A stretch of DNA of 64,000 nucleotides from Sabellastarte sp. h YS-2021 (lineage: Eukaryota; Annelida; Polychaeta; Sabellida; Sabellidae). Position 1 is the stretch's first letter. Each line of letters starts with the position of its first letter. Under the pieces are notes generated by a model that made no database searches, had not been told where the DNA came from, and saw nothing but the letters and a program-made list of their open reading frames with translations. This document shows positions 54,600 through 64,000 of the stretch, in pieces. A program made the position numbers and the translations under genes. Location of the stretch: positions 102,256,221 to 102,320,220 of the forward strand of contig OZ024931.1 in NCBI GenBank assembly GCA_964017235.1, in the 5' to 3' direction.

Positions 54600-56683
54600 A
54601 ATCTCAGTTTTTACCCGACAGCCCTTAAGGGCTGTTGGGGTATTGTTTTCACCCATGGTGTCCGGATGGGCGGGCGGCCGGGTGGGCGGGCGGCGGGAAA
54701 TAGTTTGTCCGGGCTGTATCTCAGAAACCGTAAGGTGTAGGAAGTTGATACTTGGTAGGGACATTGGTTAGGGGGTGTAGCTGTGCAACGTCATGGTCTG
54801 ACCTTGATTTGACCTTTGACCTTGCCGTAGTGACCTTGAGTTTGAAAATCTTGTCCGGGCTATATCTCAGAAACTGTAAGGTGTAGGAAGTTGATACTTG
54901 GTAGGGACATTGGTTACGGGGTGTAGTTGTGCAACGTCTTAGTCTGACCTTGATTTGACCTTTGACCTTGCCGTAGTGACCTTGACCTATAAAATCTTGT
55001 CCGGGCTATATCTCGGAAACCGTAAGGTGTAGGAAGTTGATACTTGGTAGGGATATTGGTTAGGGGGTGTAGGTGTGCAACGTCATGGTCTGACCTTGAT
55101 TTGACCTTTGACCTTGCCGTAGTGACCTTGACCTATAAAATGTTGTCCGAGCTATATCTCGGAAACTGTAAGGCTTGGGAAGTTGATATTTGGTAGGGAC
55201 ATTGGTTAGGGGGTGTAGGTGTACAACGTCATGGTGTGACCTTGATTTGACCTTGCCGTAGTGACCTTGACCTATAAAATGTTGTCCGGGCTATATCTCA
55301 GAAACTGTAAGGTGTAGGAAGTTGATACGTGGTACGGATATTGGTTAGGGGGTGTAGGTGTGCAACGTCATGGTGTGACCTTGATTTGACCTTTGACCTT
55401 GCCGTAGTGGCCTTGACCTATAAAATCTTGTCCAGGCTATATCTCAGAAACCATAAGGTGTAGGAAGATGATACTTGGTAGGGATATTGCATAGGGGGTG
55501 TAGGTGTGCAGCGTCATGGTCTGACCTTGATTTGACCTTTGACCTTGCCGTAGTGACCTTGACCTATAAAATGTTGTCTGGGCTATATCTCAGAAACCGT
55601 AAGGTGTAGGAAGTTGATACTTGGTAGGGATATTGATTAGGGGGTGTAGGTGTGCAGCGTCATGGTCTGACCTTGATTTGACCTTTGACCTTGCCGTAGT
55701 GACCTTGACCTATAAAATGTTGTCTGGGCTATATCTCAGAAACCGTAAGGTGTAGGAAGTTGATACTTGGTAGGGATATTGATTAGGGGGTGTAGGTGTG
55801 CAGCGTCATGGTCTGACCTTGATTTGACCTTTAACCTTGCCGTAGTGACCTTGACCTATAAAATATTGTCCGGGCTTTATCTCGGAAACTGTTAGGTGCA
55901 GGAAGTTGATATTTGGTAGAGACATTGGCTAGGGGGTGTAGGTGTGCAGCATCATGGTGTGACCTTGATTTGACCTTTGACCTTGCCATAGTGACCTTGA
56001 CCTATAAAATCGTCAGGGCTGTATCTCGGAAACCGTAAGGTGTAGGAAGTTGATACTTGGTAGGGACATTGGTTATTGGCTATAGGTGTGTATTATCATG
56101 GTGTGACCTTAATTTGACCTTTTACCTTGCCGTAGTGACCTTGACTTTTAAAATCTTGTTGCACCTTTGGGTGTGTCTTTTGATGCAGATTAAGCAAAAG
56201 TCATATTAGAATTTATTAAGAATTTTACTTTCATAACTTCCCATTGTAAGAGATAGAATTTCATCAAGTGAGCCGCAGATTTTACTCCAACACCACACAT
56301 AAGCATTCATTAAATGTATTACCACTTCTGTATGCATGGTAATATTCAAACCATCTAAACCATAATTCGGAAATGCAGATGTCTATAAAGAGTGTTGAAT
56401 TTTAGTTTACTGATAAATGCTGTCATCTTGTCATTGAATTATCTTGTTTTAATACTTCATCTTTATACTCATTATCTTTCTTTTAAACATTATTTCTCCA
56501 TTTAGACATTGTTTGGACCTTTATATAACTGACAGTGCTCTGAAAGTATCCTGAAGTTTGTACTGGTACAGTACTTCTATATCTCATGGTGTTGAAAATA
56601 TTTCCCAAGGCTGTGGGGTACGGGCATCTCTGATGCTATTTTTATTCTTATCTTCTCTTGGTTTCCAGTAATAGAGATTTCAA
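54600..56683 (+). repeat. SatE tandem element, copy 4 (longest)
   Basis: Head TTTTTACCCGACAGCCCTTA with the CAGCCCTTAAGGGCTG palindrome at 54619, then TATTGTTTTCACCCATGGTG and a GGGCGGGCGGCCGGG tract. Ten ~150-bp units run to about 56160, with the internal ones very similar. A unique tail continues to GGGGTACGGGCATCTCTGAT. It interrupts the DIRS-II 3' region. Confidence 0.88.
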
Positions 56684-56954
56684 GCCCAGGGCTTGTAGTG
56701 TTGTAGTGAAACCTTTGGGGTAATACATACCGTTTAAGTGAGCATGGCTGCACTTTCCCCTTCACAATCCAGACATTCTAACAGTATCCGTACTGTTCTT
56801 TGATAAAATTCTGGTTTTTGGCTTCTTACAGGCCCAGTTTCCAAAACCGGGGCACTGTAAGTGGGACTTTGGTATATATATTAGTTCAAAATCCAAGAAA
56901 AATTGACAAAATACTTCCAGTCTCAGCCGTAACCCCTCCACCAGACGTTGGATT
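56684..56954 (+). other. DIRS-II 3' region
   Basis: AAGTGAGCATGGCTGCACTT, CTAACAGTATCCGTACTGTT and CTCAGCCGTAACCCCTCCAC match 42930-43110 before the first ICR. Confidence 0.7.
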
Positions 56955-57060
56955 CAGCATTCAGTTCCACATGGTAAGCTATTGTAGCACAATAAAATCG
57001 AAACTTTAATTACTTAAATGTAGCTTTTATAAGCTACAAGCTTACCATGTGGAACTGAGG
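56955..57060. repeat. Second DIRS-II ICR
   Basis: CATTCAGTTCCACATGGTAA, GCTATTGTAGCACAATAAAA then CTTTAATTACTTAAATGTAG and AAGCTTACCATGTGGAACTG. Joined-ends structure. Confidence 0.85.
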
Positions 57061-57300
57061 ATAGTCCCACCCTGCCTCCCCGCAGTGTTGTAGCTGAGGG
57101 GGTATGGCTAATTTTAACTCGAAAGAGATGGGGAGCATGCGGTATTTCACTACGGGGTTCACCTACAGTACTAAGGCATCATTATTCGTCCATTTTTCTT
57201 GGACGTTGGCCGATTGCCTGTGGCCATCCGAGTAAGCATTCAGTTCCACATGGTAAGCTTGTAGCTTATAAAAGCTACATTTAAGTAATTAAAATTTTCA
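57061..57300. repeat. Right ITR of DIRS-II
   Basis: The inner spacer (GATAGTCCCACCCTGCCTCC) is followed by the inverted match to the left ITR and the end AAGTAATTAAAATTTTCA. Confidence 0.8.
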
Positions 57301-57540
57301 ATTTAATACTTTATCTCTACATACATTACCTTTCTTGTAGATTTTATATTCTCCACTTAACATTATTTGGAGCTTTATAGAACTGACACTGCTCAGAAAG
57401 TACCCAGATCTTGTACTGTTTCACTACTTCTATATTTCATGGTGTTGAAACCTATTTACCCAGGCTGTGGGGTATGGGCATCTCTGATGCTATTTTTTGT
57501 TTGTTTTTTATCTCCTTATCTATCACTTTCAGAGCTGCAG
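57301..57540 (+). repeat. SatE tail, right half of copy 3
   Basis: AATACTTTATCTCTACATAC, AGAACTGACACTGCTCAGAA and ATTTCATGGTGTTGAAACC match the tail of copy 4 (56444-56640). It continues the sequence interrupted at 41981. Confidence 0.75.
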
Positions 57541-58083
57541 CATGCATTGGAGGTAATATGAAACCATCTGAAGTTACTCTAGAAAGTCAGTTGGAATTTC
57601 TGAATTTGGGCAGCCATCTTGAATACTGAAGGAAATCACATGGGTGATTTATCTCAAAAACTGTTAGAGCAATTTTGAGCAAATTTGGAGCTTTGGGGTA
57701 GAAAGGACTCTTTAATTTTAAGGTGTGTGATTTGACCTTTAAACTCTGCTTGAAGGTCAAATGAGATTGTTGTAATAAAAAAGTCTTATATTAGTCCTAC
57801 TTTTCCAGTGGATACATCTTGTATCTGACCACAGGTGTGACCTATGTATAGTTTTGAAATCATACTTAATATGGAATAATTTCAGGTAAGTTCCAGCCTG
57901 GATGTGTGTACAAAATACACTGTAGCTTTTGTAACAAGGCCTGATACTCTGATTTTACAAAATAACCTGAAAATCAGTATCGCAAAAAATGTTATCTAAC
58001 TGTGTTGTTCTTCTCAATCTCTTCTATGATATTTTCCCCAGTTATTATACTTTCTCACCCTTGGGCGTAATGAGTGATCCTGG
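57541..58083. other. Non-coding DNA
   Basis: A short T1-like relic sits at about 57720-57770 (GATTTGACCTTTAAACTC, GGTCAAATGAG). Nothing else recognised. Confidence 0.45.
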
Positions 58084-58580
58084 TATTATCCTTTCACCTA
58101 GGGGTGCAACCGAGCAGTCGACACTCGACGAGCGAGGCAAATTTCACAAAAATTAAATCCCAATTCTCAGGGTCGAATGCTTGTGTATATATAAATCTGT
58201 CTGTTCGTTTGTCTGTTTTTGTCTGTTTGTTCATCAACATTTCTGTTTCCGGACTCTAACTCAAAAATGCTTTGTCCAATCGAATTCAAAATTGACAGGG
58301 AGATAGATCACCATCATAGCTAGGTTGCTTTCGAAATTGGTGTAACTCTGTCCGTCCGTTTGTCTGTGGGTCAACATTTTCATTTTACGGACTCTTGCTC
58401 GAAAATGCTTTGTCCAATCTAATTCAAACTTGACAGGGAGATAGATCATCATAGCTAGGTTGCTTTCGAAATTGGTGTACTTCCGTCTGTTCGTTTGTCC
58501 ATTTTTTGGCCGTTTGTCTGTCCGTCAATATTTCCTGCGCAACCCGCCTTTTGGGGCATCTTTGACCCTCTTGTTTAGTT
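58084..58580 (+). repeat. Tandem-repeat element T4
   Basis: Two to three units of about 140 bp carry CGTTTGTCTGT, AAAATGCTTTGTCCAAT, ATTGACAGGGAGATAGATCA and TAGGTTGCTTTCGAAATTGG. The head is CAGTCGACACTCGACGAGCG and the tail CCCGCCTTTTGGGGCATC, CCCTCTTGTTT. The tail recurs at 24888-24929. Confidence 0.78.
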
Positions 58581-59076
58581 AATAAAACATAAATAACACA
58601 CCTTACTTGCATTAAATTGCATGATCCACCATTTTTAACACAATACTGTATTATTGATATTATTTGCTGACAATAGCTAATTCAAGCGATTCAAAGCTTT
58701 CATCTTTATATTTTTTTCATTTACGGGAGCCGCCATATTGGATGTCGTTTCCTGTTGAGATGTATACTAAACTTTGCGAGAGCTCGATGTCGAGTCGAAT
58801 TTTTATCTGCAAGCAATCGACCCAAATTACTTGTACTTATCACACCCCTACTTTCACCCTCCTTTTTTCCTTGGGGTGATTTGTGTTTGCATGCAAAAAC
58901 TACTCTTTCTTTTCATTCCATTGTTAGTGACTACTGTTTTCATGACAGACCTTGCAGAAACTTTTTAGCTTTCTTTTGGCCTTTGTATACAACCTTTACT
59001 ATTTCTAATATCCATGTTTTCTGTATTCTGACGCAAAAATAATACTACTCTGATGACTACTTATGTGAGTCCAGCA
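58581..59076. other. Non-coding DNA before DIRS copy E
   Basis: No supported feature. Confidence 0.45.
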
Positions 59077-59272
59077 TTTTATTGCGTTATTACATCCTAT
59101 CCAATGGACAATTTGCTAAACCGGTCGGCGCAGATCGGCGTGCCAAACGTCAGAAAAAGACGTCCTGTGTTTCCACCGGCTGGCCGGTCCGTAGTACTGT
59201 GCACTCCCCAGATGTTGCCTCGTACTTCCTTCCTGTCTAGACAACCTGACGTCATAGCATCTTCGTTTGGCG
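59077..59272. repeat. Left ITR of DIRS copy E
   Basis: CATCCTATCCAATGGACA, CCACCGGCTGGCCGGTCC and TGACGTCA at 59247. Confidence 0.88.
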
Positions 59273-59639
59273 CGTGTACTGTGCAGACGTGTTTTCAACA
59301 ATCTCCAGATATTTTAAGAAAAGTGTGCATTATGACAGATTATCTAACTTATTTGCAAATATTTTATTGTAGAGGTGTTACCTACATATCAAGCACGGAT
59401 ATATATTAAGAAATCTGTTGGAAACGCTCCCTAGCTGACTCAATTTAGTGTTGATGATAGGGCAGTAAGACGAGAAATATGGAAAGCAGCCATTTTGCTA
59501 GTTTCCTCCTATTCAACCATTGTGTTGTTAGGGGCAGATCGACAATATTTTAAAATTATGGATATACTACTTACAGGTATTTTTATCCGTGTCTTTTGTT
59601 GGAATGTATCTTCGGTAACCTTCCAGTTTTTATCACCAT

Positions 59640-60680
59640 AGAACATCTTTTCTAGTACTTCAAATAAAATCACGGACAACTTCAATCTACGTAGTTTTGA
59701 ACACTGTTTTTAAAGGAATTCCCTTAGAAGAGGTGCATTCTTCAGAGCGCACTGGGCCAGCTCGAGTAATAATGTTTTTTCATCAGAAGCATGATATGAA
59801 TTCTTCAGATATCTTCAGAGCACACTGGTAACAACTTCTCTGCTGTAAAGCATCAGTCACACCAGCCTAGCTCGAGTATTGTGTGTTTTCATCAGAAGCA
59901 AGAGATGCATTCTTCAGAAATCTGCATAGAAGGAACTACATCTTAGACAAGTCCCACCCTTGTGGACCCGGCACTTGTGTCGGTAATAAGGGCAGTAGAT
60001 GGCCAGAACACTGGTTTGAGTGCACAGCCGGCTGAGCAACCGACTTCAGACCAGCATCGACCAGGACTTTCATCTTCAGAGCGCATTGGTCCAGGCTTTT
60101 CTGCTTTTAAACATCAGCCGGGCGGCCAGCTCAAAGGAACACGACCTCTGACGTCATATCCCTTCAGCCAATCGCGTATCCCTCCGACCAATCACGAAGC
60201 AGGTCACATGTTTTCACTGACCAGGAGGGTCGGAAGTGCATTCTTCTGATCCTATGTCTACTGTGATTCCAGTCCCTGCTTTGCAGACCCGGCCTTGTTG
60301 TCGGTAGTGAGGGTTTGTGGACTGTTAAGTTGCCGGTAAAGCATCACACAAAGAACGCGAATACTGACGTCATCTCCCGTTAGCCAATCGCGTGTCCTTC
60401 CAACCAAATCACGAAGCTGGGCACATGTTTTCATCGATCAGGAAGGTCGGAACTGCGTTCTTCACAACTTACGTCTACTGTGATACCAGTCCCTCTCTCA
60501 TGGACCGGCCTTCGTTGTCGGTAGTGGGGTTTGTGGATTAGCAGAATACTGCGCATTTGCATGTTTAAGTATTACAAAAGAACGCGACAACTGATGAGCT
60601 CCAATCAGCCAATCGCGTGTCTTTCTGACCAGCAAGCTGGTCACGTGACACACCGAACAACAAGTGTTTCTAAAAATAGT
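59640..60680 (+). pseudogene. Gag-region remnant of copy E, rebuilt from repeats
   Basis: LVDPALVSVIRAVDGQN at about 59958 is Gag. GPGFSAFKHQPGG belongs to the repeated Gag motif seen in copy A. Direct repeats flank it: TCATCAGAAGCA at 59782 and 59892; ACGTCATATCCC..AGCCAATCGCGT at 60150, 60370 and 60605; GACCGGCCTTG. The N-terminal Cys/His module is absent. Confidence 0.55.
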
Positions 60681-60827
60681 TCACAAGGGCTTTCCCAGCA
60701 ACTGTCAAATCTACAAATAAGACGTGCGATTAAAGAAATACTTTTAACTATTGGAGGAAATCTACAGCAGGCTGAATTCAACACAGAAGATAGTTGTAAC
60801 ATTGCTTTAGCAATTGTTTATAGAGTG

Positions 60828-61010
60828 TACTGACTGGTACTGGCTACACAGCTTTGTACACTTGCTTCAACAACTGGTTACAGAGTGTACCGACTGGTAC
60901 TGGCTGCACGGTCTTGTACACTTGCTTCAACAACTGGTTACAGAGTGTACCGACTGGTACTGGCTACACAATCTTGTACACTTGCTTCAACCTACCAGTT
61001 TCTGTACAGT
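60828..61010 (+). repeat. 63-bp tandem repeat in copy E, three units
   Basis: Each unit reads GTGTAC(C/T)GACTGGTACTGG, CTTGTACACTTGCTTCAA, CAACTGGTTACAGA. The units start near 60824, 60887 and 60950. The period is a multiple of three, so it stays open in frame. Confidence 0.9.
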
Positions 61011-61339
61011 GCCTCACCCCAACTGGTTACATAAAAAAAAAAAAAAAGCTGGTTAAATATAGACCAGTGGCTGTCTAAATTCATTGGTGACCTCAGCCTG
61101 CCAGTTTTGTGCCGGTTACAGAGACTTACTGTTTACAGTAAATTACCGGTTATGGAGTCCTGGTACCGGACAGAGTTGCCTAAGGTAGATTTGGTTACAG
61201 AAAATTCTTAGACCAATCAGTGGCCTTGGTGATATGACTGGTAGATAATAGACAAACACACAAACACAGACCTGAATAACCAGCATGAAAAGAAATAGGT
61301 CTTATCAAAAAAAAAAAAAAAAAAGGTGGTCAAAAGTCA

Positions 61340-61660
61340 GACAGTTCATTATGTCCGGCCAAGGGTCAGCCGTCTCAATTACAAGGAGTTGTAAATGCTG
61401 CACCTTGCAGGATGCTGGCCTGGGGCAAGAGTCTTTTAAATGTGAAAAGTTGTGTCAGCCCCACCGGACCAGACCACAGCAAGAACAGAGAGACTGTTTT
61501 CTTGGATCATTTTCACCAGACCGGACCAGTGTTCGGAGGCTGGAGGGACAGAAATGTTTGTCAGACTATCAATGTCCCAAATGTGGTACACATCTGCCTG
61601 TAGGGTCCAGGCTAAACCCGTTTCGGAACTTAGGAAGCCTTGCGGGGCTGGACCCTAGGT
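61340..61660 (+). other. Cys-rich region of copy E (degenerate)
   Basis: After GGCCAAGGGTCAGCCGTCTC, a deletion removed the conserved AAATGA. SCKCCTLQDAG, FKCEKLCQ and QKCLSDYQCPKCG resemble the cysteine-rich frame of copy B more than D. Confidence 0.4.
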
Positions 61661-63360
61661 AGTACAAATGTTGAAGGAGGGCTACACTCTCCCTCTCCAG
61701 TCAAGACCTAGCTTGACAAGGTCACCCAAAATTATCGACTGCTAATGCACATCCTCACAGGAACCTATATTGGTTAGAGGCATTACATCAGCTTATGGAC
61801 CAAGTATGGTGCAGTCAAGCCAGTTCAGAATCTCTGGGCTTCTTCAACCTTTCTTGGTTCCAAAACCACACCACCATTGGAGACCTATTCTAGGTCTGAG
61901 CAACCAATCCTTTTGGAGACCAACAAGACCACCCTCCAACAATGGGAGTGGGTTACCTCAATAGATTTCAAGGATGCCTACTTCCATATACCAATACAGG
62001 AACAGTCCAGGACACATCAAATTTCATGTCCAGGGTCGGACATACCAGTTCAAAGCACTGTCTTTCGGTCTGTCCACTGCACCCATGGAGCCCACTGTAG
62101 TAGCAAAGGAGTTGAAACTGATGGCCATACTCAAGGGTATAATAATCCACCAGTACTTAGACGACTGGTTGGTAAAAGCCACATCCCACCAGGTTTGTCT
62201 CCAGCATAAATCAAAACTGGAACCAAAACCGGGTCTTCGACCTTGTAGGTTACCAGTTCGACCTCATGGCCGGTCGGGTCCGACCTATACCGGGCCATTG
62301 GCAGAACCTTCAGGACAAATACTAGAAATACTGTCACTACCGGTTTGTCCGGTCCATCAGTTCATGTCTGATAGGTTTACTAACAGCCACAGGAAAGCAA
62401 GTTTACCTAGGTCGACTTCATAGGAGACCCATACAGTGGCATCTCAAAAACAGCTGGAGGGTACCAGAGTAACTAGAAAAGGTTATTCCAATACCAAGGT
62501 GATAGCACCCACATTTATAAGGGTGGTTGCAAGAGGACAATGTCCTTACAGGCCAACCATTACACCCAAATTAACTTGATCTACAGATTTTACAGATTCA
62601 TCAAAGCAGGGTGGGGCGCTCACTTAAATGAACACACTGCAGGAGGCACCTAGTCCCTTCTGGAAAGCAAGTTGCATATCAATTACCTAGAACTCAAGCC
62701 AGTCTTTCTAGCCTTACAAGAGTTTCAAGACCTCTGCATACACAAGATAGTACTTGTAGAGACAGACAACACCACAGTGGTGTCATACATTAACAGGGAA
62801 GGAGGCATGAGGTCGGGCCCACTTTGTGCTTTACTAGGGAGAATCTTGACCTGGTGCGCCAGAAATCAAGTAACTCTAAAAGCCCGACACATTCCAGGCC
62901 GGCTGAGTGTGGTCGCAGACAAGCTATCCAGGTTAGACAAGACCACCCAAACAGAGTGGTCTCCTCCAGGAGGTCTTCCAAGCAATATGTAACGGGTGGC
63001 ACCGGCCTTAAATAGACCTATTTGCCACGAGGTTCAACAACAAGTTGCTCTTGTTTGTGTCACCAGTACCGGATCCCCTGGACACAGCAGTGGATGCGCT
63101 CAGTCTGCCATGGTAGGATCAGGAAACATACACCTCCCCACTATCAGCCATATTGGGCAAAGCAGTGATGTTGCAGGACTCCCCATGCAAGAGAATCATT
63201 CTGATTGCTCCGGGGTGGCCCATCATGTCTTGTTTTTGGGATCCAGTGGCCTTGTCCAGCCAAATCCCACTGAGCCTGCCCAATCTGCCCAGCCTGTTGA
63301 CACAACCATTCAATCAGATCCCTCACAGGAATCTGACAAATCTTAATCTCGATGCACGGC
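61600..63360 (+). pseudogene. DIRS RT-RNase H-Dam-like remnant, copy E
   Basis: SIDFKDAYFHIPIQ (61965), FKALSFGLSTAP and HQYLDDWLVKA (Y at 62154) are kept. An internal deletion follows LQHK. RNase H: NYLELKPVFLALQE, ETDNTTVVSYINREGG, HIPGRLSVVADKLSR. The Dam-like end: ILIAPGWPIMSCFWD. Several frameshifts and stops. Confidence 0.85.
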
Positions 63361-64000
63361 TCCTGGAGCCTCAGCATTCGAGGAGCAGGGCTTCACTGAG
63401 GCGGTGGCAACAAAAATTGAGGCTCCTCAAAGGGGATCAACCAGATCAGTCTATGAGACAAAGTGGACCATTGTGGTGCGTCACTAATCAGGTGGACCTC
63501 AGGGTACCCCTGTAAAGTCAGTTGCTGACTTCCTTATATACCTTATGAGGACAGGAAGCTACAGCTCAGCACCTTTGATGGTTACAGTTAAGCCATTGCT
63601 GATAAACTGGGGAAGTCACCCTTCAACATCAGCAAGGACAAAAATCTTGCTCGTCTCCTGGATAGTTTCCATGGAGACAGACCCAAAGGCAGGAGGGGCA
63701 TATCCTCCTGGAACCTCTCACTGGTCTTACACCAACTGAATAAGGCTCCGTTTGAGCCAATCAAGGAGGCCTCCTTGAAGCATTTGACCTTCAAGACGGT
63801 ATTCTTCTTGGCCCTTGGGTCGGGCAAACACAGAAGTGAGATTCATGATTGGCAAACAAACAAAAATTTAGACACCAATCCGATTGGTCAACGGTGTCCC
63901 CATATCCATTACCCAGCTTTCTATCCAAGAATCAGCTGGTCAAGAGGGTCCAGACAGTGTGGCCCCAGTGGTTATAACAGCCCTGGCCCCCATCTCTGGA
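63350..64000 (+). pseudogene. DIRS tyrosine recombinase remnant, copy E (cut by window end)
   Basis: GDQPDQSMRQ-type overlap, then a shortened SAM-like part (63480-63620), WNLSLVLHQLNKAPFEPIKE (63710), LGSGKHRSEIHDW (first catalytic Arg kept, 63820) and a shifted LSKNQLVKRVQ. The His-x-x-Arg and Tyr parts lie beyond the window. Confidence 0.8.

Larger units (their letters stand above)
41982..57300 (+). mobile_element. Nested DIRS-II block
   Basis: The left ITR of a second DIRS family (ATTTTATTGTGCTACAGTAG) opens the block and its right ITR (AAGTAATTAAAATTTTCA) closes it. Inside are two DIRS-II ICRs, gag, RT and YR remnants, and inserted copies of DIRS-I (D), a GTCCACCCC-type element and SatE. 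The outer flanks are two halves of one SatE tail. Whether it is one element or a tandem of two is not resolved. Confidence 0.7.
59077..64000 (+). mobile_element. DIRS copy E (partial, runs off the window)
   Basis: The left ITR at 59077 (TTTTATTGCGTTATTACATC) and decayed gag, RT and YR in normal order. The window ends inside YR, so the ICR and right ITR are not seen. Gag is largely replaced by repeats. Confidence 0.88.

Overview
This is animal genomic DNA, not bacterial. It shows an AT-rich background, spliced exons with GT/GC-AG borders, long introns filled with transposons, a tRNA-derived SINE and LINE fragments. Short exons of a multidrug-resistance-protein (ABCC/MRP1-type) transporter run along the + strand. 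The many 140-160 bp tandem-repeat elements and the abundant DIRS retrotransposons would fit a mollusc, perhaps a bivalve. That assignment is an inference from repeat style, not a species identification.

Host gene: five exons are supported, at 1028-1338, 9611-9921, 28526-28615, 31313-31422 and 32324-32450. The first two are homologous alternatives for the same protein segment. Both are 311 nt with identical border phases, so they look like mutually exclusive exons. The other three follow collinearly in the second membrane domain. The exon before and the exons after lie outside the window, so everything else appears to be intron or flanking DNA.

Mobile DNA: five large copies of one DIRS-type tyrosine-recombinase retrotransposon family (copies A 10241-16523, B 18207-25030, C 34335-40129, D 43552-49850, E 59077-window end) and one right-end remnant (32509-32602) all lie on the + strand. 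Each longer copy has inverted terminal repeats, a Gag-like ORF, an RT/RNase H/methyltransferase-like ORF, an overlapping tyrosine recombinase ORF, and an internal complementary region that joins the two element ends. Copy D is the best preserved. A second, older DIRS family occupies parts of a nested block at 41982-57300. Tandem-repeat elements of several families, two TIR elements, a SINE and LINE pieces fill the rest.

Most interesting signals: (1) after the Gag stop of the DIRS family, the gag frame stays open through a conserved cysteine-rich segment. The stop is TGA followed by CAA-TYA, which fits the CARYYA readthrough context. (2) The recombinase frame is open across nearly the whole RT ORF. 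(3) The duplicated MRP exons differ in the coupling-loop region, and the 5' end of the first is itself the last unit of a minisatellite. (4) Nested insertions can be ordered from interrupted repeats. (5) Copy A has nearly identical terminal repeats but wrecked ORFs, which suggests mobilisation in trans.
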